IMG/VR virus record: IMGVR_UViG_3300046000_003360
Location: 1-25,968 of that record
From: a virus
DNA length: 25,968 nt
Reading direction: 5' to 3' (one strand)
Part shown: piece after piece, positions 1 through 5,956 of the stretch
Layout of the letters: each line of letters begins with the position of its first letter
Numbering within the stretch: position 1 is the stretch's first letter
Position numbers and translations under genes: made by a program
The notes under the pieces: generated by a model
Seen by the model: the letters and a program-made list of their open reading frames with translations, nothing else
Told to the model about the DNA's origin: nothing
Databases searched by the model: none

Positions 1-488
1 ATATTCTCTACGGTGCAGGCCCTAAGAAAATCAGTGAAATGCTGGAGATTGATTATGAAATGGCAAAGACATTGGTGGATACATATACCACCGCGGTGGC
101 TCCGGGCCTCAAGACGATGCAGACCACCATGCGGGCAAGGTATAAATTGAACCAACCATTGAAAACCATTGGCGGGCGTCTTATCAAGATGGAACCGCCT
201 AAGATTATCAATGGCCGTCTGCGTGAGTTTGACTACAAAGGGGTTAACCTTTTGATTCAAGGCTCTGCGGCTGATCAGGCCAAGGCCGCCATGCTGTTGT
301 ACCAAAGCAAACGTCAAGGCAGCAGGCTTTTGCTTAGTGTGCATGATGAGTTGGTCATCTCAGCTCCGGAAGAGCATGTGGTGCGTGAGGCTGAATGCCT
401 AACATGGTCCATGTGCAATGCTTTAACGATGGATGTACCTATGGTTAGTGATTACAAAATCGGCAACACGTATCAGGAGGTCAAATGA
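1..488 (+). CDS. polA-like: DNA polymerase I family (family A), C-terminal part
   Basis: This is the C-terminal 161 codons of a family A DNA polymerase; the gene begins before the window and is read here from base 3. The first visible residues, LYGAGPKKISEML, are the end of the polymerase O-helix (motif B), which contacts the incoming nucleotide. Next come TIGGRL and NLLIQGSAADQAKAAML, typical of the family A palm. Motif C is SVHDELVISAPEE, whose HDE carries a metal-binding catalytic acid. It would be the phage replicative polymerase. Whether a 3'-5' exonuclease domain is present cannot be seen. The stop overlaps the next start as AAATGATG, so the downstream micro-gene is probably translationally coupled. 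The family call is secure; the exact subfamily (T7-like or other) is not. Confidence 0.95.
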   Translation, partial: ILYGAGPKKISEMLEIDYEMAKTLVDTYTTAVAPGLKTMQTTMRARYKLNQPLKTIGGRLIKMEPPKIINGRLREFDYKGVNLLIQGSAADQAKAAMLLYQSKRQGSRLLLSVHDELVISAPEEHVVREAECLTWSMCNALTMDVPMVSDYKIGNTYQEVK

Positions 489-577
489 TGACACGTTGGG
501 AAAAGATTGAAAGGGTTGTGTTCCTATTGGGACTCATGGTTGTGCTGATGGACTTATACGTTTGGAGGCCGCTATGA
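485..577 (+). CDS. Predicted 30-residue single-span membrane micro-protein
   Basis: This is a very short reading frame of 30 codons. It starts at the ATG overlapping the polymerase stop (485, or 488 for the second Met) and ends in the TGA at 575-577, which overlaps the next start (CTATGA). The product has a charged, basic N-terminus (MMTRWEKIER), a run of about 16 hydrophobic residues (VVFLLGLMVVLMDLYVW) and a short RPL tail, so it looks like a single-span membrane peptide. The perfect overlaps on both sides are the main reason to believe it is translated. The upstream AGGAGG at 476-481 is a strong ribosome binding site. No function is recognisable. It could be an early host-membrane-active peptide or chance coding. 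Confidence 0.6.
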   Translation: MMTRWEKIERVVFLLGLMVVLMDLYVWRPL

Positions 578-801
578 ACAAAGACGTAGTAGATTTAGTT
601 GAAAGTTTGGGTGGCACCGTTTTGTTTGACGGCGCTCTTATTCAATTTACTGATACAACTTTCATGGCAGCACTTAAAAAGATTTACGAATCAGGCGCCC
701 TTGAAGAGCGTGAAGCATGCGCAAAGTTGTGTTTCTCGCAAAAAGAATATTGGGATGCAGAAGCCTGCGCTGACGCTATTCGCGCAAGGGGCAAGGCATG
801 A
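574..801 (+). CDS. Hypothetical protein, 75 residues
   Basis: I chose the ATG at 574 over the in-frame TTG at 562: GGAGG at 564-568 is ideally spaced for 574, and ATGA overlaps the upstream stop. The product begins MNKDVVDLVESLGGTVLF and contains FTDTTFMAALKKIYESGALEERE, followed by a part with three cysteines (ACAKLC...EACADAI). The C-terminal half, with EREACAKLCFSQKEYWDAEACADAIRARG split over its length, resembles a motif common in small phage proteins in which a Glu/Ala-rich helix ends in CA.AIR.RG. Its function is not established as far as I know. It is soluble and overlaps the next gene by ATGA at 798-801. Confidence 0.8.
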   Translation: MNKDVVDLVESLGGTVLFDGALIQFTDTTFMAALKKIYESGALEEREACAKLCFSQKEYWDAEACADAIRARGKA

Positions 802-962
802 CTAGGAAACAAAGAGCATATCTACACATCATTATTTTGCCATTTGTTGTTTCCGCGGCATTTGAATTTTTACCTGCGTGGGTGTACTGGCCTATTGCAT
901 TGATTGGTGGAATGGCATGGTGGGGTGCTTGTGTGCTTTTAATTGAAAAGGAAGAACCATGA
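798..962 (+). CDS. Predicted 54-residue membrane protein with two hydrophobic spans
   Basis: This is a short open frame of 54 codons, coupled to its neighbours by ATGA overlaps at both ends (798-801 and 959-962). The N-terminus is basic (MTRKQRAYLH). Two hydrophobic stretches follow, about residues 9-23 (LHIIILPFVVSAAF) and 28-48 (WVYWPIALIGGMAWWGACVLL), and it ends in an acidic-basic tail, IEKEEP. This is the shape of a small two-span inner-membrane protein with both ends in the cytoplasm. The AGGGGCAAGG just before the ATG supplies a ribosome binding site. No family is recognised. Its place among replication genes argues against a simple lysis role and suggests an early function, but that is inference. 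Confidence 0.7.
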   Translation: MTRKQRAYLHIIILPFVVSAAFEFLPAWVYWPIALIGGMAWWGACVLLIEKEEP

Positions 963-1180
963 TTCATACTGATGAGGATGATGAGTTTACACGCATTGAG
1001 CATGAAAACAAAATACGTAACGGGCAACCCTATCTTTGGGATGTCTATATATCCCCATCCCAGCGCAACCAAGTGCTTGAAGAAGTAGCACGTGAAATTG
1101 AAAAGATGACTGCATTTGGCCAAGATACTATTTCAAGCTTTGCAGTATACGTAAGGAACATGAAGGATGCCAAGACCTAA
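959..1180 (+). CDS. Hypothetical protein, 73 residues
   Basis: The start at 959 overlaps the preceding stop (ATGA), with AAAAGGAAG just upstream as ribosome binding site. The product is acidic at the N-terminus (MIHTDEDDEFTRIEHENK), with a middle part INGQPYLWDVYISPSQ-like in character and a helical C-terminal half (LEEVAREIEKMTAFGQDTISSF). It has no membrane segment and no cysteines. I do not recognise it. It overlaps the next gene by 14 bases, which is longer than the usual four-base couplings here. Confidence 0.75.
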   Translation: MIHTDEDDEFTRIEHENKIRNGQPYLWDVYISPSQRNQVLEEVAREIEKMTAFGQDTISSFAVYVRNMKDAKT

Positions 1181-1355
1181 ACCACCTGAAAAACTAATAG
1201 GCAGACAAGTACGAATGTCTGATAGACAGTGGCATATTCTTAATCATCTTGGCGGGGCTGAGTGGTTAAGACAATTGCTAGATAAAAAAGACCCATTCCC
1301 TAAAAAATACTACGAGAAACTACAAGATGCAAATAATGGAACTAATAAAGTATGA
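1167..1355 (+). CDS. Hypothetical small basic protein, possible DNA-binding
   Basis: This is a 62-residue basic protein starting MPRPKPPEKLIGRQVRMSD. The layout is a basic N-terminal strand (GRQVRMSD), then a helix ending in QWHILNHLGGAEWLRQLLDKK. It resembles small phage or plasmid proteins built like ribbon-helix-helix regulators, in which a short basic strand is followed by a helix and a GG-x-x-WLR segment. That similarity is an impression from pattern only, and the function is unknown. AAGGA at 1153-1157 and GAAGG at 1162-1166 precede the ATG. It overlaps the gene before by 14 bases and the gene after by up to 29. Confidence 0.7.
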   Translation: MPRPKPPEKLIGRQVRMSDRQWHILNHLGGAEWLRQLLDKKDPFPKKYYEKLQDANNGTNKV

Positions 1356-1554
1356 TCACGAAAGAGGTTGCTTTGTTGCAAAAGGCAAACCTACTGCTTC
1401 GTTAAGCCCGTTTGAATGGCAAAGCGATCCACGGCCTAGCATTTTCTTGCAAGACCCCAGATTTAGAAGCCGCAATGGCATGCAGCAGGTAAAGCTTGTT
1501 GTTGCAAACCCAAAGCCATTCTTTCCTTACACTGATACTTTGAAAGACAAGTGA
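1327..1554 (+). CDS. Hypothetical protein, 75 residues
   Basis: Two starts are possible, ATG 1327 (MQIMELIKYD) and ATG 1336 (MELIKYD). Neither has a clear ribosome binding site, so the choice is open; coupling to the upstream gene would serve both. The protein has no membrane segment and contains ERGCFVAKGKPTASLSPFEW followed by DPRPSIFLQDPRFRSRNG. No family is recognised. Its stop overlaps the next start as TGATG at 1552-1556, which places it in the same transcription unit as the nuclease that follows. Confidence 0.7.
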   Translation: MQIMELIKYDHERGCFVAKGKPTASLSPFEWQSDPRPSIFLQDPRFRSRNGMQQVKLVVANPKPFFPYTDTLKDK

Positions 1555-2189
1555 TGGCATACTCAAACTCATCAATCAAAACATACGAAGATTGCCCTTA
1601 CAAGTACAAACTGACTCGCATCGAGCATCGACATGAGCCAGCAGGTGACGCCGCTGAACGTGGCAAGATGATCCACGCCGAGTTTGAAGATGCTTTGATC
1701 AATCTCAATCTAATTCCAGATGAACGCAAGTTTTGGCTGCCTTACCTTGAAGAGCTTGTTGCAAAGAAAACTCGCAGTGAAATAGAGTTTGCTGTGACCA
1801 AAGATTGGCAACCGTGTGACTTCAAGGCCCCCGAGGCTTGGGTAAGGGGTATCTATGACGCTGTGTACTTTGATGGCGCCAGAGCCCACGTCCTTGACTG
1901 GAAGACAGGCAAAGAGCGTGAGTACGGTGAGCAATTAAAGTTGTATGCAACAATCATCTTGGCCAGCCACCCTGAAATAGAGACCGTAACCACCGAGATT
2001 TGCTACATTGACTTAAACAAGCAATCACCTTACCCAGAGTACACACGCAAAGACTTTCCAACATTGCAAGCTTGGCTTTCGGCACGAGTAGGTAAACTTG
2101 AGAATGATGACATCTTTGCGCCTAAGCCGTCTTACGGCTGCAGGTGGTGTCACTTCCGCAAATCCAATGGCGGGCCCTGCCAATGGTAA
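1554..2189 (+). CDS. PD-(D/E)XK nuclease, Cas4/RecB-like with probable Fe-S cluster
   Basis: The product is a 211-residue nuclease of the RecB/Cas4 group. I take ATG 1554 (TGATG overlap) over the in-frame GTG 1551. Visible signatures are RGKMIHAEFE with His41; an acidic residue at Asp102 (GIYDAVYF); the catalytic LDWKTGK with Asp115 and Lys117; and the EQLKLYA motif with Gln127 and Tyr131 (Q-x3-Y of this family). Cysteines at 14, 196, 199 and 209 match the four-cysteine 4Fe-4S arrangement of AddB/Cas4-type nucleases, with one Cys before and three after the catalytic core. Family members cut or resect single-stranded ends. Here it sits directly before a VRR-NUC nuclease and a SNF2-type helicase, so a role in phage DNA recombination or end processing is likely. 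It is unlikely to be a CRISPR Cas4, as no other cas genes are near. Confidence 0.9.
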   Translation: MAYSNSSIKTYEDCPYKYKLTRIEHRHEPAGDAAERGKMIHAEFEDALINLNLIPDERKFWLPYLEELVAKKTRSEIEFAVTKDWQPCDFKAPEAWVRGIYDAVYFDGARAHVLDWKTGKEREYGEQLKLYATIILASHPEIETVTTEICYIDLNKQSPYPEYTRKDFPTLQAWLSARVGKLENDDIFAPKPSYGCRWCHFRKSNGGPCQW

Positions 2190-2470
2190 CCGCAGTATTG
2201 CTTGAGCGGCATTTGGAGACTTACTTCTCTGCCGCTTGCAAGAAACGCGGCTTGCTTACGTTGAAGTTGAACGTACGCTACGCCCGCGGTTGGCCCGATC
2301 GTATTGTGCCGTTGAAAGGCGGCGGGGTTTTGTGGGTAGAACTAAAGCGGCCCGGAGGTAAAACCTCAGCGCTGCAGGACAAGGTGCATAACGACTTGCA
2401 AAAGTTTGGCCACCACGTCCACATCATTGACTCTAAGGAAGGTATCGACAATGTTTTGGGAACCGCATGA
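2183..2470 (+). CDS. VRR-NUC domain nuclease
   Basis: This is a 95-residue stand-alone VRR-NUC domain of the PD-(D/E)XK superfamily. The start at 2183 overlaps the preceding stop (ATGGTAA). The catalytic core is visible as ARGWPDRIVPL with Asp39, then GGGVLWVELKRPGGK with Glu53 and Lys55, and a downstream Gln65 in SALQ. Length fits the small phage version of the family, which is related to the nuclease module of FAN1 and to Holliday-junction-type resolvases. In phages such genes are often found next to a SNF2-type helicase, as here, where the helicase start lies inside its last 20 bases. A structure-specific nuclease role in replication or recombination is the likely job. Confidence 0.9.
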   Translation: MVTAVLLERHLETYFSAACKKRGLLTLKLNVRYARGWPDRIVPLKGGGVLWVELKRPGGKTSALQDKVHNDLQKFGHHVHIIDSKEGIDNVLGTA

Positions 2471-3848
2471 GTACCAGAAAGAAGCTGTAAAGTTTCTGGT
2501 GGAAAAAGGCTCGGCAGCTTTATGGCTGGATCCCGGGCTTGGTAAAACAGCTGTCGTGCTATCGGCTTTTAGAATCCTGAAGCTTAAAGGTTTGGCCAAG
2601 AAGATGTTGGTCATTGCCCCGCTTAGGCCTGTGCATGGCGTATGGCCGCCTGAAGCCAAGAAGTGGGAGCAGTTTGCTGATTATTCAGTTGGCGTGCTGC
2701 ATGGTGGCACCAAGGCTAAGGTCTTAAAGCAACAGCATGACATATACGTTATCAACTTTGAAGGCCTTGGCTGGCTGTCTTCGCAACTTAATGGCAAAGA
2801 TTGGCCCTTCCAGATCCTGACGGTGGATGAGATATCTTATATGAAAAACACGCAAACTCAAAGGTTTAAAACAATAAAACCTTTGCTGGACAAGTTTGAC
2901 CGTAGGTGGGGATTAACCGGATCTCCAGCCCCAAACAGCTTGCTTGACATCTTTGGCCCCCAGCTGATTCTTGACCAAGGGGCTACCTTTGGCCCTTACA
3001 TCTCACGATTCAGAACAGAATACTTCTTCCCTTCCGGTTACGGCGGGTACGAGTGGAAGCTGCAATCTGATGGCGAGGCTAGGATCCATGCGGCTTTGGC
3101 TGGCAAGGTGCTTCGTATGGCGGCTCTAGACCATCTAGATCTGCCCGAGTTAACTTACAACGACATTATGGTAGATCTACCACCTAATGCCAGAAAACTG
3201 TACGACGCCTTTGAAAACAACCTAACCGTGGAATTGAATAGCGGGAATGTAACTGCAGTTAACGCCGCAGTGGCCGTCATGAAAGGCCAGCAAATTGCCA
3301 ATGGTGGCTCATACTTGGATGATGACGGGAGTGGTAATGCTAGAATCTCAACGCACCTTCATGACGCGAAGACTGAAGCGGTTCTCGATCTGGTCGAGGA
3401 GCTATCAGGCCAACCTTGCATCATCGGTTATCATTTTGCGCATGACCTCGAGAGGCTTAAAGTTGCCTTTCCTAATGCGCCTATCATTGGCAGTGGGGTT
3501 GTTGGTCATAAACTCGATACTATTATTGATGATTGGAACGCCGGTAAGACATCAGTTCTTTTGGCTCACCCAATGTCGGCGGGTCACGGTCTTAACTTAC
3601 AAGGTACTGGGCATGCTGTCATCTGGTATTCGCTGACTTGGAGCCTTGAGATCTATGAACAGTTTATTCGCAGACTCTGGAGGCAGGGTCAAAAGAATCA
3701 TATTGTCGTGCATCACATCATGGCCAAAGACACCATTGATGAAGCCATCATGATGGCCATCAGGCGAAAAGATAAAACGCAGCAAACTTTGTTAACCGCA
3801 GTGCGTGACTACGTTAATCGTGATACAATCAATCCCGTTGACCATTGA
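2451..3848 (+). CDS. SNF2/superfamily 2 DNA helicase or translocase
   Basis: This is a 465-residue superfamily 2 ATPase of the SNF2 type. I chose ATG 2451 (MFWEPHEYQKEAVKFL) because AAGGAAGG lies about 7 bases upstream and the Q-like EYQ motif then falls at the N-terminus; the longer frame from 2406 adds residues without homologous character. Motif I is LDPGLGKTA (27-34), motif II is VDEIS (125-129), motif III is LTGSPAPN (155-162), and motif VI is QFIRRLWRQGQ (404-414) with its arginine fingers. It lacks long insertions, as is usual in compact phage versions. It probably translocates on double-stranded DNA and remodels forks or recombination intermediates together with the two adjacent nucleases. 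The subfamily is sure; the cellular role is inferred. Confidence 0.92.
   Translation: MFWEPHEYQKEAVKFLVEKGSAALWLDPGLGKTAVVLSAFRILKLKGLAKKMLVIAPLRPVHGVWPPEAKKWEQFADYSVGVLHGGTKAKVLKQQHDIYVINFEGLGWLSSQLNGKDWPFQILTVDEISYMKNTQTQRFKTIKPLLDKFDRRWGLTGSPAPNSLLDIFGPQLILDQGATFGPYISRFRTEYFFPSGYGGYEWKLQSDGEARIHAALAGKVLRMAALDHLDLPELTYNDIMVDLPPNARKLYDAFENNLTVELNSGNVTAVNAAVAVMKGQQIANGGSYLDDDGSGNARISTHLHDAKTEAVLDLVEELSGQPCIIGYHFAHDLERLKVAFPNAPIIGSGVVGHKLDTIIDDWNAGKTSVLLAHPMSAGHGLNLQGTGHAVIWYSLTWSLEIYEQFIRRLWRQGQKNHIVVHHIMAKDTIDEAIMMAIRRKDKTQQTLLTAVRDYVNRDTINPVDH
3821..3829 (+). promoter_or_regulatory. Probable extended -10 promoter (TGATACAAT)
   Basis: TGATACAAT at 3821-3829 fits an extended -10 element (TGn followed by TACAAT). 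It lies inside the last codons of the helicase gene and about 30 bases before the ATG at 3860. No good -35 box is visible at normal spacing, as expected of extended -10 promoters. The wider string CGTGATACAAT recurs almost exactly (CGTGATATAAT) before the gene at 6937. Both sites lead into the leader ATTGAAAGGAATT, which strengthens the call. Confidence 0.5.
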
Positions 3849-3859
3849 AAGGAATTTAT

Positions 3860-4132
3860 ATGCAATTTACGCCTATTGTCGAAAGACCTAACCCCATCCA
3901 ACAGGAAGATACTGACATGTCAGAAGCAAAGCTACGCGCCCGTGCAAACAAAAAAGCAATCATTACTTTGGTTGCAGAAACCAACCCAAAGCGTAACAAC
4001 ACGTTGTCACGTGAACGTTTTGCTTTGTACCGCACTGGCATGACAGTTGCTGAATACATCCAAGCCGGTGGCAGATCAGGTGATGTGAATCACGACGCTG
4101 CTGAGGGCTACATCACGCTTGCATTGCCATGA
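3860..4132 (+). CDS. Hypothetical protein, 90 residues
   Basis: I place the start at ATG 3860 (MQFTPIVERP) rather than the in-frame TTG 3845 because GAAAGGA sits 6-7 bases before 3860. The product is basic in the middle (SEAKLRARANKKAIITL) and its C-terminal half reads RFALYRTGMTVAEYIQAGG. That helical stretch resembles small phage proteins with a short helix-turn-helix-like TVAEYI segment, but no family is assigned. It is the first gene after the probable promoter at 3821 and overlaps the next start by ATGA. A regulatory or DNA-binding role is possible, with low certainty. Confidence 0.8.
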   Translation: MQFTPIVERPNPIQQEDTDMSEAKLRARANKKAIITLVAETNPKRNNTLSRERFALYRTGMTVAEYIQAGGRSGDVNHDAAEGYITLALP

Positions 4133-5040
4133 ATATCTTAATTACCGGCGTTACAGAGACGCATACCAATCATCCGCAGCGTGCCAGTTCTACCAAGTTT
4201 ATTTCCATCCCTGAATTGATGGCATCAGCTTTTGGTCGTATGGGGCATCACGTTGATCATCGTGCCGTTACATCAGGTGAAGACCTTTCTCGTTACGACA
4301 AAGTGTTTGTGTACCTATACCCCTTGGATCACAATGCTTTGAACCCTGATGGGGCTTTGTGGGCCTTAGAAAGCCGCTTTGATGCGTATGTTTGCCTTGA
4401 TGATTGGGCTTTCCAAAAGATTCTACCATCATGGGAAAATAAGATCGCGCCAGAATCATTGTGTGAGCATACGTGGATTGCTCCGTTATTTCCATGGGGC
4501 AGCACACAAGCCATGGGTTTGCCAGTGGAAGACATTATTGCATGGGATCCAAGCCCGCTGTATGAAATGCCTGCTGTGCATCAAATGTCTTGGGATCGTC
4601 GTAAAACCGAGTGGTACAACGCATCACTTTCAAAAGAGGCGCATGATTGGGCTACGGCTCAGCACCTTGCATGGCCTATTCACAGTGTAGGTGGCAAGGC
4701 ACTAGGTCAGCCTAGAATCCTTGAGTCCGATGTTGTTTGGCAGTACGGTAGCTATAAAGGCGTTCTTTGCCCTACGTATAAGCATGCAGGCTGCGGCTGG
4801 TGGCGTGTTCGTTACTTGCATGCTGCGCATGCCGGCTGCGTTCTTGGCGGCGACCCCAAAGAGCTTGGCATCATTGATGCATCATACGATTACACACTCC
4901 ATGAATTAGAAAGCATGGATGATTACCAACTTCAACTGACTGCAGCGCAGCAGGCAACTTACTTGCGCACCGCATCGCTTGAAGACACACTATCAAAACT
5001 TGAGGGTATCTTAAATGATCGTAATTCTAGAAGGGGCTGA
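4129..5040 (+). CDS. Possible GT-B-like glycosyltransferase (unassigned phage protein)
   Basis: This 303-residue protein is not firmly recognised. Its layout suggests two Rossmann-like halves. The N-terminal half has a first strand MNILITGV, then IPELMASAFGRMGHHVDHR (27-45), a helix-strand pair in which an organism-wide signal or name would be built up, DKVFVYLYPL (57-66) and DAYVCLDDW (85-93). The C-terminal half has YGSYKGVLCPTYKHAGCG (206-223), then WWRVRYLHAAHAGCVLGGD (224-242), and ends in helices with QATYLRTASLEDTLSKLEGIL. That last pattern (residue-rich strand, Gly loop, Arg helix, AG-CV strand) resembles the nucleotide-sugar half of GT-B glycosyltransferases. It is coupled upstream by ATGA and overlaps the kinase gene by 26 bases. 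With a kinase and a synthase homologue downstream, a role in glycosylating modified bases is plausible but unproven. Confidence 0.85.
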   Translation: MNILITGVTETHTNHPQRASSTKFISIPELMASAFGRMGHHVDHRAVTSGEDLSRYDKVFVYLYPLDHNALNPDGALWALESRFDAYVCLDDWAFQKILPSWENKIAPESLCEHTWIAPLFPWGSTQAMGLPVEDIIAWDPSPLYEMPAVHQMSWDRRKTEWYNASLSKEAHDWATAQHLAWPIHSVGGKALGQPRILESDVVWQYGSYKGVLCPTYKHAGCGWWRVRYLHAAHAGCVLGGDPKELGIIDASYDYTLHELESMDDYQLQLTAAQQATYLRTASLEDTLSKLEGILNDRNSRRG

Positions 5041-5956
5041 TGGCGGGGGAAAGACTACCCTGTCAGAGACCTTGCGACAACGATTGCAGAAGGACAAGAT
5101 GACCCATGTCGTAAAGCATGGCCCATATAAAGGTATGAATACCGAGGACCTTTGCCGTACGTATTTTCGTGGCATGACAGCGGCGTTGACCTACGATGAC
5201 CATGTCATCATGGATAGGTCATGGCTGTCTGAGCCAATTTATGGCAGTGTATATCGCAAAGGCGATAACCGCATTGATATGCCGCGTCGTAGAATGTTAG
5301 AGCGTGCAGCCTTAGCACGAGGCGTTGTGGTTATTCATTGCCAACCTGATTTTGAAGTGTGCATGCAAACATTCAAAGATCGTATTGAGGATGAGTACTT
5401 AGACAACATCAAACAGTTGGAGCAAGTGTATGAAGGCTATGCCTCACTGCCTATGGATACCTCACTGCCAGTCATTACCTACGACTATACCAAAGATGAT
5501 ATAGAAGAGTTGTTCATCAAGCTTGCAACCAAGACAATGACTAACAAATCATCCGGCGGCGGCGCCTTTGTTGAAGGCAATACACTAATGCTTTGCGACA
5601 AGGGGCCTCGTACAAATGTTAAGTCCACCGCAGCCGTGGTGCCTTTCATTAACTTCTTGGATAATGATGGCCCTAGCAGAATGCTGGCTGAAACCTTGGA
5701 GCGTGAGAATGTACCTGAAACTGGTTTGTACTGGGTTAACACTCAAACTTACCAAGGCACACCTATGGATTCAGCCTTCATCAAACAGCTAAAGCCAAAA
5801 CGTATCTACGCCCTTGGCAACAACGCCTACGCATGGGCAATAAACAATGAAGTGCCGGTAATTAAATTACCACCTCCTTTGTATCACATGCAACACTACC
5901 CCGACCAACCCTATTTAATTACGGAAGCTGATTATGGAAATGCTGATTCGCAATGA
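5015..5956 (+). CDS. Thymidylate-kinase-like deoxynucleotide kinase fused to a UDG-like domain
   Basis: This 313-residue protein has two parts. Residues 1 to about 172 are a P-loop deoxynucleoside monophosphate kinase of the thymidylate kinase group: EGADGGGKTT (6-15) is the Walker A loop, VIMDRSWLSE (64-73) the DR motif, and a helical lid with RIEDEY follows. Residues about 185-305 resemble the uracil-DNA glycosylase superfamily: LCDKGPRTN (193-201) at the place of the GEAPG loop, PFINFLDNDGPSRML (210-224), YWVNTQ (239-244), IKQLKPKRIYALGNNA (256-271) and a final YHMQHYP (290-296). Ordinary thymidylate kinases are about 210 residues and lack this second part. ATG 5015 is inside the previous gene, with GAGGG at 5002-5006. 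The kinase would phosphorylate dTMP or a modified dNMP; the second domain's activity is unknown. Confidence 0.88.
   Translation: MIVILEGADGGGKTTLSETLRQRLQKDKMTHVVKHGPYKGMNTEDLCRTYFRGMTAALTYDDHVIMDRSWLSEPIYGSVYRKGDNRIDMPRRRMLERAALARGVVVIHCQPDFEVCMQTFKDRIEDEYLDNIKQLEQVYEGYASLPMDTSLPVITYDYTKDDIEELFIKLATKTMTNKSSGGGAFVEGNTLMLCDKGPRTNVKSTAAVVPFINFLDNDGPSRMLAETLERENVPETGLYWVNTQTYQGTPMDSAFIKQLKPKRIYALGNNAYAWAINNEVPVIKLPPPLYHMQHYPDQPYLITEADYGNADSQ

Noticed and set aside
776-1123. A - strand frame of 115 residues among the replication genes
   Set aside because: It covers two coupled + strand genes with good ribosome binding sites, has no start signal of its own and shows no domain.
1554-2189. CRISPR-associated Cas4
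   Set aside because: The Cys and PD-(D/E)XK pattern is shared with Cas4, but no cas1, cas2 or array is near; a phage RecB-like nuclease fits better.
2406-2450. Longer N-terminus for the helicase from the upstream start at 2406
   Set aside because: It would overlap the VRR-NUC core and adds a Ser/Thr-rich stretch without homologous character; ATG 2451 has an AAGGAAGG site.
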